Source of the DNA: Paenibacillus sp. FJAT-29882
GTDB taxonomy: Bacteria; Bacillota; Bacilli; Bacillales; DSM-1321
DNA length: 64,000 nucleotides
NCBI RefSeq assembly: GCF_001510645.1
Contig: NZ_LMVB01000002.1
Coordinates: 617,421-681,420, forward strand
Direction of reading: 5' to 3'
Under the pieces are notes generated by a model. The model had not been told where the DNA came from, searched no databases, and saw only the letters and a list, made by a program, of their open reading frames with translations. This document shows, piece by piece, positions 49,090-62,649 of the stretch (within the stretch, counting starts at the first letter, position 1; each line of letters begins with the position of its first letter). The position numbers and the translations under genes were made by a program.

Positions 49090-49404
49090 ATTATAAAAGT
49101 CAAAGCAAATATCGGCATTCCAAACGCATTACTCAGAATAACTTGTGGTTTTACTTTTTTAGCATGGTCGATTTCAAAAATGTCCAGAAAGCCGTGGAAA
49201 GGATCTTATTTAGTTATAGCCATGTGTTCTGGTATGAAAATTGGGGAAGGAATTCTTCGCTTTTGTCCCTTTGTTGCCCTTTATGAAAAGTGTCAAGGGA
49301 GATTAAGCGGGAACCATAACATCATAAAAAAAGGAGAACATTTATTAACTCAAATGGGGATGGGGAATGATCTTATCTCAGTTGATGAAAATACAGAAAC
49401 TTAA
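49090..49404 (+). CDS. DUF2892 (YgaP-like) membrane protein with apparent ATT start codon
   Basis: The frame reads IIKVKANIGIPNALLRITCG, then FTFLAWSISKM, VIAMCSGMKIGEGILRFCP, the DUF2892 pattern of two short hydrophobic hairpins. An in-frame stop lies at 49075-49077. No ATG, GTG or TTG occurs before residue 31 (49180), which is too late to keep the conserved N-terminus. An AAGGAG site (49077-49082) stands seven bases before ATT 49090. I therefore call an ATT start, 104 residues. The alternative is a mutated ATG that silenced the gene. Divergent from yerA. Confidence 0.7.
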   Translation: MIKVKANIGIPNALLRITCGFTFLAWSISKMSRKPWKGSYLVIAMCSGMKIGEGILRFCPFVALYEKCQGRLSGNHNIIKKGEHLLTQMGMGNDLISVDENTET

Positions 49405-49408
49405 AAAA

Positions 49409-49536
49409 GGTGTCCAATGAAGGTCAGAAAGGGTCAGACCCCGCAGCAACTAAATTCAGATAAGTGTATAAAACACTACATACTGATTTAAAGTGCGAGG
49501 TCAGACCCTTATGACGTTCTAAATTCTTAGGGGACC
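49409..49536. repeat. Long inverted repeat with GGTC-GACC core, terminator-like end of the pur operon
   Basis: AAGGGTCAGACCCCGCA (49429-49445) faces TGCGAGGTCAGACCCTT (49494-49510), with further imperfect pairing inward and outward. On the minus strand it follows the purD stop and ends in TTTTTT (49402-49408 region), so it can stop transcription. It shares its core with 33891-33996. Confidence 0.65.
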
Positions 49537-49538
49537 CT

Positions 49539-50837
<1,299 letters not shown>

Positions 50838-50859
50838 TTAGCCTATTGAACCCAAAAAC

Positions 50860-52395
50860 TTAGTGCTTAAAATGACGAACGCCTGTAAACACCATTGTAA
50901 TGCCGTATTCATCTGCTTTTTTAATCGAATCCTCATCACGTACAGACCCACCAGGTTGAATGATAGCTGTGATACCAGCAATGGCCGCCGCTTCAACAGT
51001 GTCATCCATTGGGAAAAATGCATCAGAAGCGAGAGCCGCGCCTTTTGCTTTTTCACCAGCTTGTTCTAAAGCAATATTAGCTGCCCCTACGCGGTTCATC
51101 TGTCCAGCACCGATACCGTACGTCATCTGTTCGCCACTTACGACAATTGCATTAGATTTCACGTGCTTCACGATTTTCCAGCCTAGCTTCATTGCTGCCC
51201 ATTCATCTTCAGATGGTTGGCGTTTCGTTGGGATTGTTATATTTGCATGGTCTAATCCATAAGTATCCAAATCTTGAACGAGTAATCCCCCTTGAATGGA
51301 TGTAGTTTTTCGTTCGGATTTTTGCTTGCCATCGAAAGCTACAGTTAACAGACGGATATTCTTTTTCGCAGTTAAAATCTCTAGTGCTTTCTCGGAAAAG
51401 TGAGGAGCTATAATGATTTCAAGGAAAATTTCACGGAGCATTTCAGCTGTTTCTTGGTCTACTTCACGATTTAAAGCAATAATTCCACCAAAAATGGACG
51501 TAGAATCTGCTTCATACGCTTTCTTAAACGCTTCAGCAACCGAATTACCAACCCCAACTCCACATGGATTCATATGCTTAACAGCAACAGCTGCTGGCTC
51601 TTCAAATTCATTGACGATCTGTAAAGCGGCATCAGCATCATTAATATTGTTGTATGACAGTTCTTTACCGTGCAATTGTTTGGCATACGCCACAGAAAAA
51701 GTAGAGCCTAATGGCTTTTGATAAAATGCAGCTTGTTGATGTGGATTTTCTCCATATCGAAGTGATTGTTTTAATGTATACGTGAGCGTTAAACTTTCAG
51801 GATTTTCTTCCTCAGCAAGCTTTGTCATGTACTCGGATATGACAGCATCATAGGCAGCTGTATGGCGGAATACTTTCGCAGCAAGTTTTCGTTTCTTTGC
51901 AGCTGATACGTCACCGTTTTCATTCAGCTCGGTAAGTACGGATTCATAGTCTGTTGGGTCCACAACAACTGTCACAAATTCATGATTCTTTGCCGCAGAA
52001 CGAAGCATCGTTGGTCCGCCAATATCGATATTTTCAATCGCATCTTCAGGCGTCACATCAGGTTTCGCGATCGTCTGCTGGAATGGATACAAATTGACGC
52101 AAACGAGATCAATTGGTTGAATTTGATGTGCTTCTAATTGAGCTTGATGTGCGACATCATTCCTTCTTGCCAATAATCCACCGTGAACATTAGGGTGCAA
52201 CGTTTTAACCCTGCCATCCAAAATTTCAGGAAAATCTGTTACATCACTAATCCCAATCACGTCAATTCCATTTTCAACAAGCGTCTTCTTCGTACCCCCA
52301 GTAGACACGATTTCAAAGCCTGCCTCTTTAAGACCAATTGCAAATTCTACGATACCTGTTTTATCTGAAACACTGATTAATGCACGTTTTGCCAT
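50860..52395 (-). CDS. purH: Bifunctional AICAR formyltransferase / IMP cyclohydrolase
   Basis: A 511-residue protein catalysing the last two steps to IMP. The N-terminal IMP cyclohydrolase domain (residues 1-about 195) opens [17 protein letters not shown] with STGGT; the AICAR transformylase domain contains [11 protein letters not shown] and [12 protein letters not shown], ending [11 protein letters not shown]. Start ATG 52395 has GAGGAGG. A 300-base repeat-bearing gap separates it from purN. Confidence 0.97.
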   Translation of the reverse strand: MAKRALISVSDKTGIVEFAIGLKEAGFEIVSTGGTKKTLVENGIDVIGISDVTDFPEILDGRVKTLHPNVHGGLLARRNDVAHQAQLEAHQIQPIDLVCVNLYPFQQTIAKPDVTPEDAIENIDIGGPTMLRSAAKNHEFVTVVVDPTDYESVLTELNENGDVSAAKKRKLAAKVFRHTAAYDAVISEYMTKLAEEENPESLTLTYTLKQSLRYGENPHQQAAFYQKPLGSTFSVAYAKQLHGKELSYNNINDADAALQIVNEFEEPAAVAVKHMNPCGVGVGNSVAEAFKKAYEADSTSIFGGIIALNREVDQETAEMLREIFLEIIIAPHFSEKALEILTAKKNIRLLTVAFDGKQKSERKTTSIQGGLLVQDLDTYGLDHANITIPTKRQPSEDEWAAMKLGWKIVKHVKSNAIVVSGEQMTYGIGAGQMNRVGAANIALEQAGEKAKGAALASDAFFPMDDTVEAAAIAGITAIIQPGGSVRDEDSIKKADEYGITMVFTGVRHFKH

Positions 52396-52412
52396 AATGA
52401 ATCCTCCTCGTT

Positions 52413-52665
52413 GGAAAAGCGCAAGCGCCTATTGAATGAACTTTGACTAAAATCCGCCAGGTGTCCTATTTCGAACGTCGAAGTCAGCACATCCAGTGCG
52501 AACCCGACAAGCATAAGACAAGCAAGCTGTTGGGTGCTCTTCTCTCTACCAGATTGCTTGGCTTATGACTTCGAAGTGTTAATCTACTTGTGCTAGACAC
52601 AAAAACTTGTTGAAAAACCATAGACTTTCTAATCTTAAAAGCGCAAGCTAACCGTTCAACTTCCA
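52413..52665. repeat. Bacillus-type dispersed repeat (bcr-like) inside the pur operon
   Basis: Begins AAAAGCGCAAGCGCC, continues with CCCGACAAGCATAAGAC, GATTGCTTGGCTTATGACTT and GTGCTAGACAC, and ends near TTAAAAGCGCAAGC. This pattern of a GCGCAAGCGC start and internal AAGCATAAGAC / CTTATGACTT pairing is a repeat type scattered through Bacillus genomes. It carries no credible gene. Confidence 0.7.
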
Positions 52666-52705
52666 CTAAATTAAATCGTTCATAAAAAACTGCATTGTTC
52701 AAAAA

Positions 52706-53293
52706 TTAATGAGAAGAAATTGATTTCTCCTTCATAAACAACTGTTGAAGCACTTCTGGATAGACGATGTGCTCGGCCTGCTGAATTCGTTCTTGTAAAC
52801 GATCTCTCGTATCATTTTCCAGAATCTCAATTTCTTTTTGGGCAATAATTGGACCTGTATCCATCCCAGCATCCACATAATGAATCGAAAGGCCAGTTAC
52901 CTTCACCCCTGCATCAAACGCTTGACCAATTGCATCAATACCTGGAAAAGCTGGCAATAAAGAAGGATGGATATTCACGATTGCTTCAGGATATTCTTGT
53001 AAAAGTGTTGGTCCGATCAATCGCATATATCCTGCTAAAACAATGAATTCAACATCCTTCGATTTAAGCTGCTTCACGATTTCCTGTTCAAACGCTGCTT
53101 TGTCATGGAAAGACTTTGGAGAAAAGCAAAAGCTAGTAATCTTCTCTTTTTCGGCTCTTTGCAAAACATAAGCGGACTCTTGATCACAGACAAGCAAACG
53201 AATGTCTGCTTCGAGCGTGCCTGCCTTAACCGCATCCACGATTGCTTGAAAGTTGCTCCCGCTCCCCGATGCAAATACTGCTATTTTTTTCAT
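52706..53293 (-). CDS. purN: Phosphoribosylglycinamide formyltransferase
   Basis: A 195-residue enzyme that transfers formyl from formyl-tetrahydrofolate to GAR. Features: [32 protein letters not shown] and the catalytic [15 protein letters not shown] with [15 protein letters not shown]. Its first codons overlap the end of purM by four bases. An IS-free but repeat-bearing gap follows. Confidence 0.97.
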   Translation of the reverse strand: MKKIAVFASGSGSNFQAIVDAVKAGTLEADIRLLVCDQESAYVLQRAEKEKITSFCFSPKSFHDKAAFEQEIVKQLKSKDVEFIVLAGYMRLIGPTLLQEYPEAIVNIHPSLLPAFPGIDAIGQAFDAGVKVTGLSIHYVDAGMDTGPIIAQKEIEILENDTRDRLQERIQQAEHIVYPEVLQQLFMKEKSISSH

Positions 53294-54324
53294 AATTCAC
53301 TCGCAATACTTACACCAGGTTGATTCACGACTGTACCAATTTGATACGCCACTTCGCCACGTTTTTCAAAAAAGGCTAGAAGCTCGGAGGCCTTTTCCTG
53401 CTCGACGACAAGAGCCATGCCGATGCCCATATTAAAAATATTGTACATATCCTCACGACTAATGTTTCCTTTTTCTTCAAGAAGGGTGAAGATCGGCGGA
53501 ATCTCCCAAGATCCTGACTTTATCTCGATTCCTAAATTTTCAGGCATCATTCTCGGTAAATTCTCAATAAATCCACCGCCAGTTATATGAGCCATCCCTT
53601 TAATTTCAAACTCACTCAACGCCGCTAAAATTGGCTTCACATAAATTTTAGTCGGCTTTAAAAGTTCTTCTCCTAGTTCGCAGCCCAGCTCTGGAATAAA
53701 TGCATTTACATCCATTTTCGCGTCATCTAATAAAACTTTACGTACAAGCGAATAGCCATTGCTATGAATGCCACTTGACGCTAATCCGATTATACAATCG
53801 CCTTGGTTGATTTTCTGGCCGGTAATCAGGTTCGTCTTTTCACATGCTCCTACTGTAAAGCCAGCTAAATCATATTCTTCTTCACTATACATGCCAGGCA
53901 TTTCAGCCGTCTCGCCACCGATTAATGCACAACCTGCTTGCTCACAGCCTTCTGCAATCCCTTTTACAATGCTCTCAATTTTCTCAGGCTCTGCTTTTCC
54001 ACAAGCGATATAGTCTAAAAAGTAAAGCGGCTCAGCTCCTTGAACAACGATATCGTTCACACACATGGCCACACAGTCAATCCCAATGCTGTCATGCTTA
54101 TTCATCATCATCGCAAGCAATAGCTTCGTTCCTACTCCATCCGTTCCTGAAACAAGGACAGGCTCGCGTAAGTTCAATTGAGATAAATCAAACATGCCGC
54201 CAAAACCGCCCAGCCCACTTAATACTCCTGGACGCATCGTTTTTTGAACATGCTTTTTCATGCGTGATACCGCTTCATACCCCGCTTCAATATCGACTCC
54301 CGCCGCTTTATATGCATTCGACAT
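53290..54324 (-). CDS. purM: Phosphoribosylformylglycinamidine cyclo-ligase
   Basis: A 344-residue AIR synthetase. Motifs: [42 protein letters not shown] and [15 protein letters not shown] use ATG 54324 ([11 protein letters not shown]), nine bases after GGAGG; two upstream ATGs overlap that site. It catalyses ATP-dependent ring closure of FGAM. Confidence 0.96.
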   Translation of the reverse strand: MSNAYKAAGVDIEAGYEAVSRMKKHVQKTMRPGVLSGLGGFGGMFDLSQLNLREPVLVSGTDGVGTKLLLAMMMNKHDSIGIDCVAMCVNDIVVQGAEPLYFLDYIACGKAEPEKIESIVKGIAEGCEQAGCALIGGETAEMPGMYSEEEYDLAGFTVGACEKTNLITGQKINQGDCIIGLASSGIHSNGYSLVRKVLLDDAKMDVNAFIPELGCELGEELLKPTKIYVKPILAALSEFEIKGMAHITGGGFIENLPRMMPENLGIEIKSGSWEIPPIFTLLEEKGNISREDMYNIFNMGIGMALVVEQEKASELLAFFEKRGEVAYQIGTVVNQPGVSIASEL

Positions 54325-54343
54325 GGTCATCATCCTCCTTCAT

Positions 54344-55756
54344 TCAACTTATTACGGTTGTTGACTGCTCATTGGCATATATTTCTGTCGGATAATTTCC
54401 AGTAAAGCAAGCGAGGCATTGACCTCGGTTCTCACCTTCAAATGGTCTTCCAATCGCTTCAACCATTCCTTCAACACTTAAAAATGTAAGCGAATCTGCT
54501 CCGATGATTTCACGAATTTCTTCAACTGAATTTTCAGAGGCAATTAACTCCTCACGACTTGATGTATCAATCCCATAGAAACAAGGATTCTTAATTGGAG
54601 GCGAACTAATTAGGACATGTACTTCCTTTGCACCAGCTTCCTTAAGCATCGTGACAATCCGCTTACATGTAGTTCCACGCACGATTGAATCGTCAACCAT
54701 TACAACCCTTTTCCCCTCTACAACACCGCGTACTGCAGACAGCTTCATTCTCACACCTTGTTCTCTTAGAGATTGAGAAGGTTGAATAAAAGTACGGCCT
54801 ACATATCTATTTTTAATTAGACCCATTTCATAAGGAATGCCACTTGCCTCTGCATATCCTATAGCAACAGAATTACCTGAATCTGGAACACCTGTTACAA
54901 CGTCGGCTTCAATTAGTTTTTCTACTGCTAGCTGCTTACCAAGATTTTTCCGTGCTGTATGAACATTGATCCCACTAATATTACTGTCTGGACGGGAAAA
55001 ATAAATATATTCCATCGTACACATTGCGCGCTGTGAAGACATAACAAAACGTTCGCTTTTAATCCCTTCATCGTTGATGACAAGGAGCTCTCCTGGTTCA
55101 ATATCACGGATAAATTCCGCACCGACAATATCAAAGGCACATGTTTCAGATGCTATAACGTAAGCACCGCCCAAGATCCCAAGAGATAAGGGTCTAAGTC
55201 CGTTCGGGTCTAGAGCAACGAGCATTTCTGTTTCCGTCATAATCAAGAAAGCATAAGCACCTTTTAACGAGCTTAATCCATTTATAACACGACTTTTCAA
55301 ATCTGAAAAACCGCCTTTACGAATCAAGTGGGCTAATACTTCTGTATCAGAGGTGCTATGAAAGATGCTTCCTTGAGCTTCAAGCTGCGCCTTCAATTGA
55401 TTGGCATTCACAATGTTGCCATTGTGGGCTAGTGCCATGGCTTCACTTTGGAAATTGAATAAAAATGGTTGGACGTTCTCATAACCGCCTCCACCTGCCG
55501 TTGTATATCTGACATGGCCGATTGCAGCATTTCCGGATAAATTCTTCATTTTCTCGGCAGTAAACACTTCCGTGACCAATCCTTCACCCTTCATTCCTGT
55601 CAGCTTTCCGTCCTTAGCTAGAACCATTCCCGCAGCTTCTTGGCCACGGTGTTGCAGGCTATGCAAACCATAGTAGGTGATTTGTGCAGCATCTGGGTGA
55701 CCCCAAATGCCAAACACACCACATTCTTCATTCAATCCCTTTAATTCAGCAAGCAT
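54344..55756 (-). CDS. purF: Amidophosphoribosyltransferase
   Basis: A 470-residue first enzyme of the pathway (PRPP + glutamine to phosphoribosylamine). It opens [11 protein letters not shown] before Cys 12, the propeptide-then-nucleophile arrangement known from B. subtilis PurF. Glutaminase motif: [10 protein letters not shown]...[14 protein letters not shown] loop: [13 protein letters not shown]. The cysteines (CGVF; CFYGID; CLACFTG) fit the 4Fe-4S enzyme type. ATG 55756 overlaps the purL stop by 16 bases. Confidence 0.97.
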   Translation of the reverse strand: MLAELKGLNEECGVFGIWGHPDAAQITYYGLHSLQHRGQEAAGMVLAKDGKLTGMKGEGLVTEVFTAEKMKNLSGNAAIGHVRYTTAGGGGYENVQPFLFNFQSEAMALAHNGNIVNANQLKAQLEAQGSIFHSTSDTEVLAHLIRKGGFSDLKSRVINGLSSLKGAYAFLIMTETEMLVALDPNGLRPLSLGILGGAYVIASETCAFDIVGAEFIRDIEPGELLVINDEGIKSERFVMSSQRAMCTMEYIYFSRPDSNISGINVHTARKNLGKQLAVEKLIEADVVTGVPDSGNSVAIGYAEASGIPYEMGLIKNRYVGRTFIQPSQSLREQGVRMKLSAVRGVVEGKRVVMVDDSIVRGTTCKRIVTMLKEAGAKEVHVLISSPPIKNPCFYGIDTSSREELIASENSVEEIREIIGADSLTFLSVEGMVEAIGRPFEGENRGQCLACFTGNYPTEIYANEQSTTVIS

Positions 55757-57963
55757 GGGATCGCCCCTCTCCAAGCAGCTTCTAATTCTTGAACACTTGC
55801 ATCTATTACTAGACCTTCCTGCTTGCGGGAAATTGTCAATACTCCATTATTGTTTACTTCACCAATGCAATAAGCATCTTGAACCGTACTTTCAAATGCT
55901 TCGCGATTTTCAGGAGATACGGATACTACAAATCGGGACTGTGTTTCACTAAATAACGCCGTAACTGCCTCATTTTCAACAACTACACGTGCTCCTAAAT
56001 TTTCTGTACCAAAGAGTGCTTCTGCAAGAGCTACTGCTAATCCGCCTTCTGCAACATCATGTGCTGAAGCGACGTACCCGCTTTGGATCGCATTCAAGAG
56101 TTGTTTCTGGCGTTGTTGCTCGATTTCTAAATCAATGGACGGTGATTGACCATAGATTTTTCCTTCCAGCATTTTTTGCAATTCACTGCCACCGAATTCT
56201 TCTTTCGTCTCACCAATCACATAAATCAGGTCCCCTGGATTTTTAAATTCCTGGGTCGTGATATGAGTAAGATCATGTACAAGACCTACCATGCCAATAA
56301 CTGGCGTTGGATAAATGGCTTCACCATTCGTTTCATTATAAAGAGAAACGTTCCCTCCAATAACAGGCGTACTTAATGTTCTACAAGCTTCACTTATTCC
56401 ATCCGCTGCCTTCTCAATCTGCCAGAAAATCTCCGGCTTCTCAGGATTACCAAAGTTCAAGTTATCGGTAACTGCTAACGGTTCTGCTCCAGAACATACG
56501 ATATTACGTGCCGCTTCAGCAACAGCAATTTTTCCACCTACTTCTGGATCTAAATAAAGGTAACGAGAATTACAATCCGTTGTCATCGCAAGTGCTTTAT
56601 TCGTCTCACGAATTCGGACGACTGCAGCATCGGAACCTGGAGCTACAACGGTACTTGTTCGTACCATATAATCATATTGATTGTAGACCCATTCTTTACT
56701 TGCAATTGTCGGTTGAGACAATAGACTGATCAGTGTTTCTTTGAAATTAACGATATTCGGAACTTCAATTTTCATTGCTTGAAAGTCTCTGTACAATTGA
56801 GGTTCACTTGATGGCTTATGGTACACAGGAGCATCTTCAGCTAATGCATCAACCGGAACGTTCGCTACAACATTGCCTTTATGGGTGAGCTTAAGAACCT
56901 TTTCTTCCGTTACCACACCAACAGCAACTGCTTCTAAATCATATTTAGAAAATAAATCGGTAATTTCCTGTTCGCGTCCTTTTTTAACGACAATCAGCAT
57001 CCGCTCTTGTGATTCTGACAGCATCATTTCATAAGCAGTCATCCCAGTTTCACGTTGTGGCACAAGATCAAGGTTCATCTCAATCCCTGAACCTGCTTTA
57101 GAAGCCATCTCTGCCGAAGAACTTGCAAGCCCTGCCGCTCCCATATCCTGAATCCCAACAAGGGCATCATTATGGATTAATTCAAGACATGCTTCAAGAA
57201 GCAGTTTTTCCATAAATGGATCGCCCACTTGAACAGCTGGACGATTTTCATCAGATGATTCAGTCAATTCTTCAGAAGCAAATGTCGCCCCGTGAATCCC
57301 ATCACGTCCAGTTTTCGCTCCCACGTACATGACCGTATTACCGACTCCGCGCGCTTGCCCTTTTTGAATATCTTCATGATTAATCAAACCGACACACATG
57401 GCGTTTACAAGTGGATTTCCCTCGTAGGAAGGATCAAATTGAATCTCGCCTCCCACTGTTGGAATACCAATACAGTTTCCATATCCAGCAATACCTGCAA
57501 CGACTTCTTTAAATAAATATTTGACACGAGCGTTATCCAACTCACCGAAACGAAGCGAATTCAGAATCGCAATTGGACGGGCACCCATAGAAAATACGTC
57601 ACGGATAATGCCGCCGACGCCTGTTGCCGCTCCTTGATAAGGCTCAATCGCAGAAGGATGATTATGGCTTTCAATTTTAAAAACAACCGCCTGACCGTCT
57701 CCAATATCAACAATCCCCGCACCTTCACCAGGTCCTTGAAGGACTTTTTCCCCAGTTACCGGGAACTTTTTTAAAACGGGCTTGGAATTTTTATACGAAC
57801 AGTGCTCTGACCACATTACTGAAAATAAACCGGTTTCTGTATAATTCGGCGTACGGCCCAGGATGTTTTCTACCATCGCAAATTCTTCATCCGAAAGACC
57901 CATCTCTGCATACACTCGCTGTGATCTAATTTTTTCCGGGCTTGGCTCAAGCATTAACGACAT
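55741..57963 (-). CDS. purL: Phosphoribosylformylglycinamidine synthase subunit PurL
   Basis: A 740-residue synthetase subunit of the small (three-protein) type; works with PurQ and PurS. Motifs: [50 protein letters not shown]. It converts FGAR to FGAM with ATP and glutamine-derived ammonia. Start ATG 57963 overlaps purQ by 17 bases. Length is standard. Confidence 0.97.
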   Translation of the reverse strand: MSLMLEPSPEKIRSQRVYAEMGLSDEEFAMVENILGRTPNYTETGLFSVMWSEHCSYKNSKPVLKKFPVTGEKVLQGPGEGAGIVDIGDGQAVVFKIESHNHPSAIEPYQGAATGVGGIIRDVFSMGARPIAILNSLRFGELDNARVKYLFKEVVAGIAGYGNCIGIPTVGGEIQFDPSYEGNPLVNAMCVGLINHEDIQKGQARGVGNTVMYVGAKTGRDGIHGATFASEELTESSDENRPAVQVGDPFMEKLLLEACLELIHNDALVGIQDMGAAGLASSSAEMASKAGSGIEMNLDLVPQRETGMTAYEMMLSESQERMLIVVKKGREQEITDLFSKYDLEAVAVGVVTEEKVLKLTHKGNVVANVPVDALAEDAPVYHKPSSEPQLYRDFQAMKIEVPNIVNFKETLISLLSQPTIASKEWVYNQYDYMVRTSTVVAPGSDAAVVRIRETNKALAMTTDCNSRYLYLDPEVGGKIAVAEAARNIVCSGAEPLAVTDNLNFGNPEKPEIFWQIEKAADGISEACRTLSTPVIGGNVSLYNETNGEAIYPTPVIGMVGLVHDLTHITTQEFKNPGDLIYVIGETKEEFGGSELQKMLEGKIYGQSPSIDLEIEQQRQKQLLNAIQSGYVASAHDVAEGGLAVALAEALFGTENLGARVVVENEAVTALFSETQSRFVVSVSPENREAFESTVQDAYCIGEVNNNGVLTISRKQEGLVIDASVQELEAAWRGAIPCLLN

Positions 57964-58633
57964 GGTTTTCCCTCCAATTTCTTACGATTGATTGAAATAA
58001 TTTTAATCCATCTGCACTTCCAAGTAATTGATCAACTGCGCGCTCGGGATGTGGCATCATGCCCAAAACATTTCCATTTTCATTCATGATTCCTGCAATC
58101 CCTTCAAGACTGCCATTCGGATTTTCACCGTCATACGTAAATACAATCTGATTGTTTTGCTTTAAAAGTTTCATAGTTTCTTCATCGCAATAGTAATTCC
58201 CTTCACCATGGGCGATTGGAATTGTAATAGTTTCACCTATTTCATAGCCACTCGTAAACATTGTTTTATTATTCTCAACTACTAGCTGAGTTGGTTTACA
58301 AATAAACGCTAACTCCCGATTTCTTCTCATCGCACCTGGCAGTAGCCCTGCTTCGAGTAAGATTTGAAATCCGTTGCATACACCTAATACAGGTACTCCT
58401 TCGTTCGCCGCTTTCACCACTTCACCCATCACGTTAGAAAAACGAGCTATAGCTCCAGTACGAAGGTAATCGCCATATGAGAAACCACCAGGCAATAAGA
58501 TGCCATCAAAACCAGCTAGGCTGTCTGCTGTATGGGGCACATATTCTACCTCTTCACCCAATTCATCCTTAATTGCATGGAACATATCAATATCACCGTT
58601 GGAGCCTGGAAACACAATTACAGCAAATTTCAC
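57947..58633 (-). CDS. purQ: Phosphoribosylformylglycinamidine synthase glutaminase subunit PurQ
   Basis: A 228-residue class I glutamine amidotransferase. Nucleophile motif [21 protein letters not shown] (Cys near 86), N-terminal [12 protein letters not shown], and the His/Glu pair MMPHPERAV. It feeds ammonia to PurL. Overlaps purS by four bases and purL by 17. Confidence 0.97.
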   Translation of the reverse strand: MKFAVIVFPGSNGDIDMFHAIKDELGEEVEYVPHTADSLAGFDGILLPGGFSYGDYLRTGAIARFSNVMGEVVKAANEGVPVLGVCNGFQILLEAGLLPGAMRRNRELAFICKPTQLVVENNKTMFTSGYEIGETITIPIAHGEGNYYCDEETMKLLKQNNQIVFTYDGENPNGSLEGIAGIMNENGNVLGMMPHPERAVDQLLGSADGLKLFQSIVRNWRENHVVNA

Positions 58634-58884
58634 AGCGCGACAACCTCCTCGATTTCATAACGGTAATCTTCAATAACGATATTCGCTAACAGACGCTCGC
58701 ACATTTCTTTTACTAGAGCATCGATATCCTGATTATTTTTTTCAATCGTCAATTCCATGTATTTGCCGATTCTCACATCTGACACCGTATCATACGACAT
58801 ACTGTGTAAGGAAGATTTAACGGCTGTTCCTTGTGGATCTAAGACACTTTCTCTTAACGTAATATATACCTTTACTTTATACAT
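58630..58884 (-). CDS. purS: Phosphoribosylformylglycinamidine synthase subunit PurS
   Basis: An 84-residue subunit that bridges PurL and PurQ. Sequence begins [21 protein letters not shown] and matches the family length. ATG 58884 is used for its GGAGG site; the longer frame to 58926 would run far into purC. Overlaps purC by eight bases. Confidence 0.96.
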   Translation of the reverse strand: MYKVKVYITLRESVLDPQGTAVKSSLHSMSYDTVSDVRIGKYMELTIEKNNQDIDALVKEMCERLLANIVIEDYRYEIEEVVAL

Positions 58885-59596
58885 GCTTGTAACCTCCAAG
58901 TTTTGAATAGATTTTTTCATAGGCATCTACTAAATTTCCCAAATCGCGGCGGAATACATCCTTATCGAGCTTTTCTTCCGTTTCAACGTCCCATAATCGG
59001 CACGTATCTGGAGATATTTCATCCGCCAACAAGATTTCACCATCTGCAAGCTTTCCAAATTCTAGCTTAAAATCAATTAAACGAACTCCAATTTCACTAA
59101 AAAAGCTTGATAAATTTGCATTCACATCTAAAGCTTTTTGTTTCAAAATCCTAACTTCCTCTTCAGATGCTAGCATCAATTCTTTAATATGGTCCTCTGT
59201 TAACAATGGATCACCGAGCTTATCATCTTTGTAATAAAATTCAATAAGTGTCTGCTTCAATAGCTGCCCTTCAGGCAATCCAAGGCGCTTAGATAAGTTG
59301 CCTGCTACTACATTACGTACAACAACTTCAAGTGGAATAATAGAAACCCTTTTTACAAGCTGCTCTGTGTCGGAAATTTGCTTAATAAAGTGAGAAGTAA
59401 TTCCAGCTTCATGAAGCTTTAAAAATAGCAAACTAGTAATTCCATTATTCAGTACACCCTTACCGGCAATTTCTGCTTTCTTTTCACCATTGAAGGCTGT
59501 TGCTGAATCTTTATATACTACCCAGACAACTTCTGGATTCTCTGTCGCATAAATTCTCTTAGCCTTTCCTTCATAAAGCAATTCTCGCTTTTCCAT
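58877..59596 (-). CDS. purC: Phosphoribosylaminoimidazole-succinocarboxamide synthase
   Basis: A 239-residue SAICAR synthetase. Motifs: LLYEGKAKRIYAT, DSATAFNGEKKAEI, IPLEVVVRNVVAGN and LIDFKLEFG, LADEISPDTCRLWD. ATP-dependent joining of aspartate to CAIR. It lies about 87 bases after purB. Confidence 0.97.
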   Translation of the reverse strand: MEKRELLYEGKAKRIYATENPEVVWVVYKDSATAFNGEKKAEIAGKGVLNNGITSLLFLKLHEAGITSHFIKQISDTEQLVKRVSIIPLEVVVRNVVAGNLSKRLGLPEGQLLKQTLIEFYYKDDKLGDPLLTEDHIKELMLASEEEVRILKQKALDVNANLSSFFSEIGVRLIDFKLEFGKLADGEILLADEISPDTCRLWDVETEEKLDKDVFRRDLGNLVDAYEKIYSKLGGYKHV

Positions 59597-59683
59597 CTAT
59601 GAGGCCCCCATAATAAAGAATATTGGCAATTTTTAAGATACATGTAGGATTTGCTGCCAGTAAATAACCGGCAGCGTTCCTAA

Positions 59684-60976
59684 TTACAGACCCAAACGAT
59701 CAAAAATCATATCAACTTGCTTCAAGTGATGATGATAATCGAAGCAATCATCTAATTCTTCCTTTGTCAGCAAGCTTGTAATCTTGTCATCCTGTTCAAG
59801 CAGGCTACGGAAAGGAACTTGCTTCTCCCAAGCCTCCATCGCTTTTGGTTGAACCGTATCATATGCCTCTTCACGTACAAGACCTTTATCAATTAATGTA
59901 AGCAATACGCGCTGTGAATAAATTAAACCAAGCGTACGATCCATATTGCGCTTCATATTTTCCGGGTATACCGTTAAATTCTTCACAATATTCCCGAAGC
60001 GATTTAACATATAATTCAGTGCAATCGTTGCATCAGGTAGAATAATTCTTTCCGCTGATGAATGAGAGATGTCACGCTCATGCCATAATGGAACATTCTC
60101 ATACGCGGTCATCATATATCCACGAATAACACGTGCAAGTCCTGTCATATTTTCAGAGCCAATTGGGTTTCGTTTATGCGGCATAGCAGATGAACCCTTT
60201 TGCCCTTTTGCAAAAAATTCTTCCACTTCGCGTGTTTCACTTTTTTGCAATCCGCGAATTTCAACTGCGAATTTTTCAATGCTTGTCGCAATCAACGCAA
60301 GGGTACTTAGATAATGAGCATGGCGGTCCCTTTGAAGCGTTTGTGTAGAAATCGGAGCCGCTTCAAGCCCTAACTTTTCACAAACGTATTTTTCAACGAA
60401 TGGATCGATATTGGCAAATGTACCAACTGCTCCCGACATTTTCCCAACCTCAATGCCTTTTATCGCTTCTTTAAAACGCTCTAGGTTACGCTTCATTTCT
60501 TCATGCCATAACGCTAATTTCAAGCCAAATGTTGTCGGCTCTGCATGTACGCCATGCGTACGTCCCATCATGACCGTATATTTATTTTCCTGCGCTTTAT
60601 TTTTTAAAATATCTACAAATCGCTCTAAGTCAGCTAGCAAAATTTTGTTTGCTTGTTTCAAGATATAGGATAGGGCAGTATCAACAACATCTGTTGATGT
60701 CAATCCGTAATGAACCCATTTCCTTTCCTCACCTAACGTTTCTGAAACCGCCCTTGTAAAAGCAACGACATCATGACGCGTCTCCTCTTCGATTTCCTTA
60801 ATTCGATTAATATCAAAAGACGCATTTTCCCGAAGCAGTGCGACATCTTCCTTAGGTATGGCACCCAGTTCAGACCATGCTTCACAAGCAAGAATCTCAA
60901 CCTCAAGCCAAGCTTTAAATCGGTTTTCTTCCGTCCAAACCGCTCCCATTTCAGGGCGTGTATAACGTTCAATCAT
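59684..60976 (-). CDS. purB: Adenylosuccinate lyase
   Basis: A 430-residue fumarase/aspartase superfamily enzyme used twice: SAICAR to AICAR and adenylosuccinate to AMP. Motifs: [14 protein letters not shown] start, [14 protein letters not shown] and the signature loop [12 protein letters not shown]. Follows purK by 24 bases. Confidence 0.97.
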   Translation of the reverse strand: MIERYTRPEMGAVWTEENRFKAWLEVEILACEAWSELGAIPKEDVALLRENASFDINRIKEIEEETRHDVVAFTRAVSETLGEERKWVHYGLTSTDVVDTALSYILKQANKILLADLERFVDILKNKAQENKYTVMMGRTHGVHAEPTTFGLKLALWHEEMKRNLERFKEAIKGIEVGKMSGAVGTFANIDPFVEKYVCEKLGLEAAPISTQTLQRDRHAHYLSTLALIATSIEKFAVEIRGLQKSETREVEEFFAKGQKGSSAMPHKRNPIGSENMTGLARVIRGYMMTAYENVPLWHERDISHSSAERIILPDATIALNYMLNRFGNIVKNLTVYPENMKRNMDRTLGLIYSQRVLLTLIDKGLVREEAYDTVQPKAMEAWEKQVPFRSLLEQDDKITSLLTKEELDDCFDYHHHLKQVDMIFDRLGL

Positions 60977-61000
60977 CGCATTGCCTCCGTTTCCTGCTTA

Positions 61001-62134
61001 TTACTTACTCCAAATTCCACTATGGTTAATCTCATCTAGCGCTTGCTCGACTGAATTTCGCAAAACATTTACATGACCCATTTTTCGTTTCGGACTAGCT
61101 TCTTTCTTTCCGTATAGATGAATCTTCCAATCTGCTAACTCTGGAATCGCATAAAGGACATCTTCTAAATGCTCACCAAGGATATTTACCATCACCACAG
61201 GCTTTAACAAATTTGTCTTCCCTAATGGCCAATTGCAGACAGCTCGGATATGTTGCTCAAATTGCGAAGTTTGGCACGCCTCCATCGTATAATGGCCAGA
61301 ATTATGAGGTCTTGGCGCCAACTCGTTTACGATAATCTCATCCTCATCAGTTAAAAACATCTCAACCGCAAGCGTACCAACAAGATTTAGGTTTTCAGCT
61401 AGCTGTAAAGCCAGCTGCATCGCTCTCTGTGAAGCTTTCTCACTTATTCTTGCTGGAACAATACTCTTGTGCAAAATATTCTCTTTATGAATATTTTCCG
61501 CGACAGGAAAATACTCGATCTCACCATTTGACTTCCTAGTAATAATCACAGAAATTTCTTTTGCAAAAGGCACCCATTTCTCTACTACACAAATCCCACT
61601 TTCTAAAAGACTGCCTGCGCTAGCAACATCAGACTCTTCACGTAGAACAAGCTGCCCTTTACCATCATAGCCGCCACGCGCTGTTTTTAACACACATGGA
61701 TAGCCCAAAATTTTGATTGCACTATACACGTCGGTCAAACTCTCTGCGACACCATACGGAGCTACTGGAACACCAGCTTTGGATATCGCCGCTTTCTCTG
61801 TTACGCGGTCCTGAGTAATTTTTAAAAGCTCCGCTCCTTGTGGCAGATAACTATTCTCTTTCAACCACGCTAAAGCTTCAAAACTCACATTCTCGAATTC
61901 ATAAGTGATAACATCGCTCACTTCAGAAAGCTTTTTTATCGAATCTAAATCATCATAAGCACCATTTATTTCAATATCCGCAACTTGCCCGCATGGACAA
62001 TCTTTTGTCGGATCCAAAACCGCTATACGGAACCCCATTGCTTTTGCAGATAAAGCCATCATTCTTCCCAACTGGCCGCCACCAATAATCCCGATTGTTT
62101 GTCCTGGTAAAATTACTTTATTTAAGCTGTTCAC
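61001..62134 (-). CDS. purK: N5-carboxyaminoimidazole ribonucleotide synthase
   Basis: A 377-residue ATP-grasp enzyme that makes N5-CAIR from AIR, bicarbonate and ATP. Motifs: [46 protein letters not shown]. Its start overlaps the purE stop by 17 bases. Confidence 0.96.
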   Translation of the reverse strand: MNSLNKVILPGQTIGIIGGGQLGRMMALSAKAMGFRIAVLDPTKDCPCGQVADIEINGAYDDLDSIKKLSEVSDVITYEFENVSFEALAWLKENSYLPQGAELLKITQDRVTEKAAISKAGVPVAPYGVAESLTDVYSAIKILGYPCVLKTARGGYDGKGQLVLREESDVASAGSLLESGICVVEKWVPFAKEISVIITRKSNGEIEYFPVAENIHKENILHKSIVPARISEKASQRAMQLALQLAENLNLVGTLAVEMFLTDEDEIIVNELAPRPHNSGHYTMEACQTSQFEQHIRAVCNWPLGKTNLLKPVVMVNILGEHLEDVLYAIPELADWKIHLYGKKEASPKRKMGHVNVLRNSVEQALDEINHSGIWSK

Positions 62135-62606
62135 TGCTACTTAGCACCTTTTCCTTTGTTTCGTTTCGAATGGCTTCTAATTTGTCTGCAATTCCAGCGT
62201 CACTGCTGCCGAGTATTTGAGCAGCCAACAGGCCAGCGTTAACAGCTCCAGCTTTCCCGATAGCTACCGTAGCGACCGGTACTCCCCCAGGCATCTGTAC
62301 GATAGAAAGCAGTGAATCCATTCCGTTTAACGCCTTCGTTTGTACGGGAACTCCAATAACAGGCAATGTGGTTTTGGCTGCTGTCATACCAGGTAAATGA
62401 GCAGCTCCACCAGCTCCAGCTATAATGACTTTAATGCCTCTTTCTCGCGCACTCTCTGCGTAATCAAACAATAAGTCGGGTGTACGATGTGCAGAAACTA
62501 CCCGTTTCTCATATGGAATATTTATTTGATCTAACGCTTCACAAGCATGTTTCATCGTTTCCCAATCAGAAACACTTCCCATTATTACACCAACCTGTGC
62601 TTTCAC
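62118..62606 (-). CDS. purE: N5-carboxyaminoimidazole ribonucleotide mutase
   Basis: A 162-residue class I PurE, first gene of the operon. Motifs: [24 protein letters not shown] and [16 protein letters not shown] with the active-site serine and histidine in place. Converts N5-CAIR to CAIR. ATG 62606 with AGGGGGG-like site upstream. Controlled by the guanine riboswitch and PurR upstream. Confidence 0.96.
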   Translation of the reverse strand: MKAQVGVIMGSVSDWETMKHACEALDQINIPYEKRVVSAHRTPDLLFDYAESARERGIKVIIAGAGGAAHLPGMTAAKTTLPVIGVPVQTKALNGMDSLLSIVQMPGGVPVATVAIGKAGAVNAGLLAAQILGSSDAGIADKLEAIRNETKEKVLSSSEQLK

Positions 62607-62649
62607 TGTCTTCCCCCCAAACTTGTATTAGAAGCTTTACTATTTATAA

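Noticed and set aside
52484..52702. 72-residue minus-strand frame between purN and purH
   Set aside because: It lies almost wholly in the dispersed Bacillus repeat and has no homology pattern of its own.
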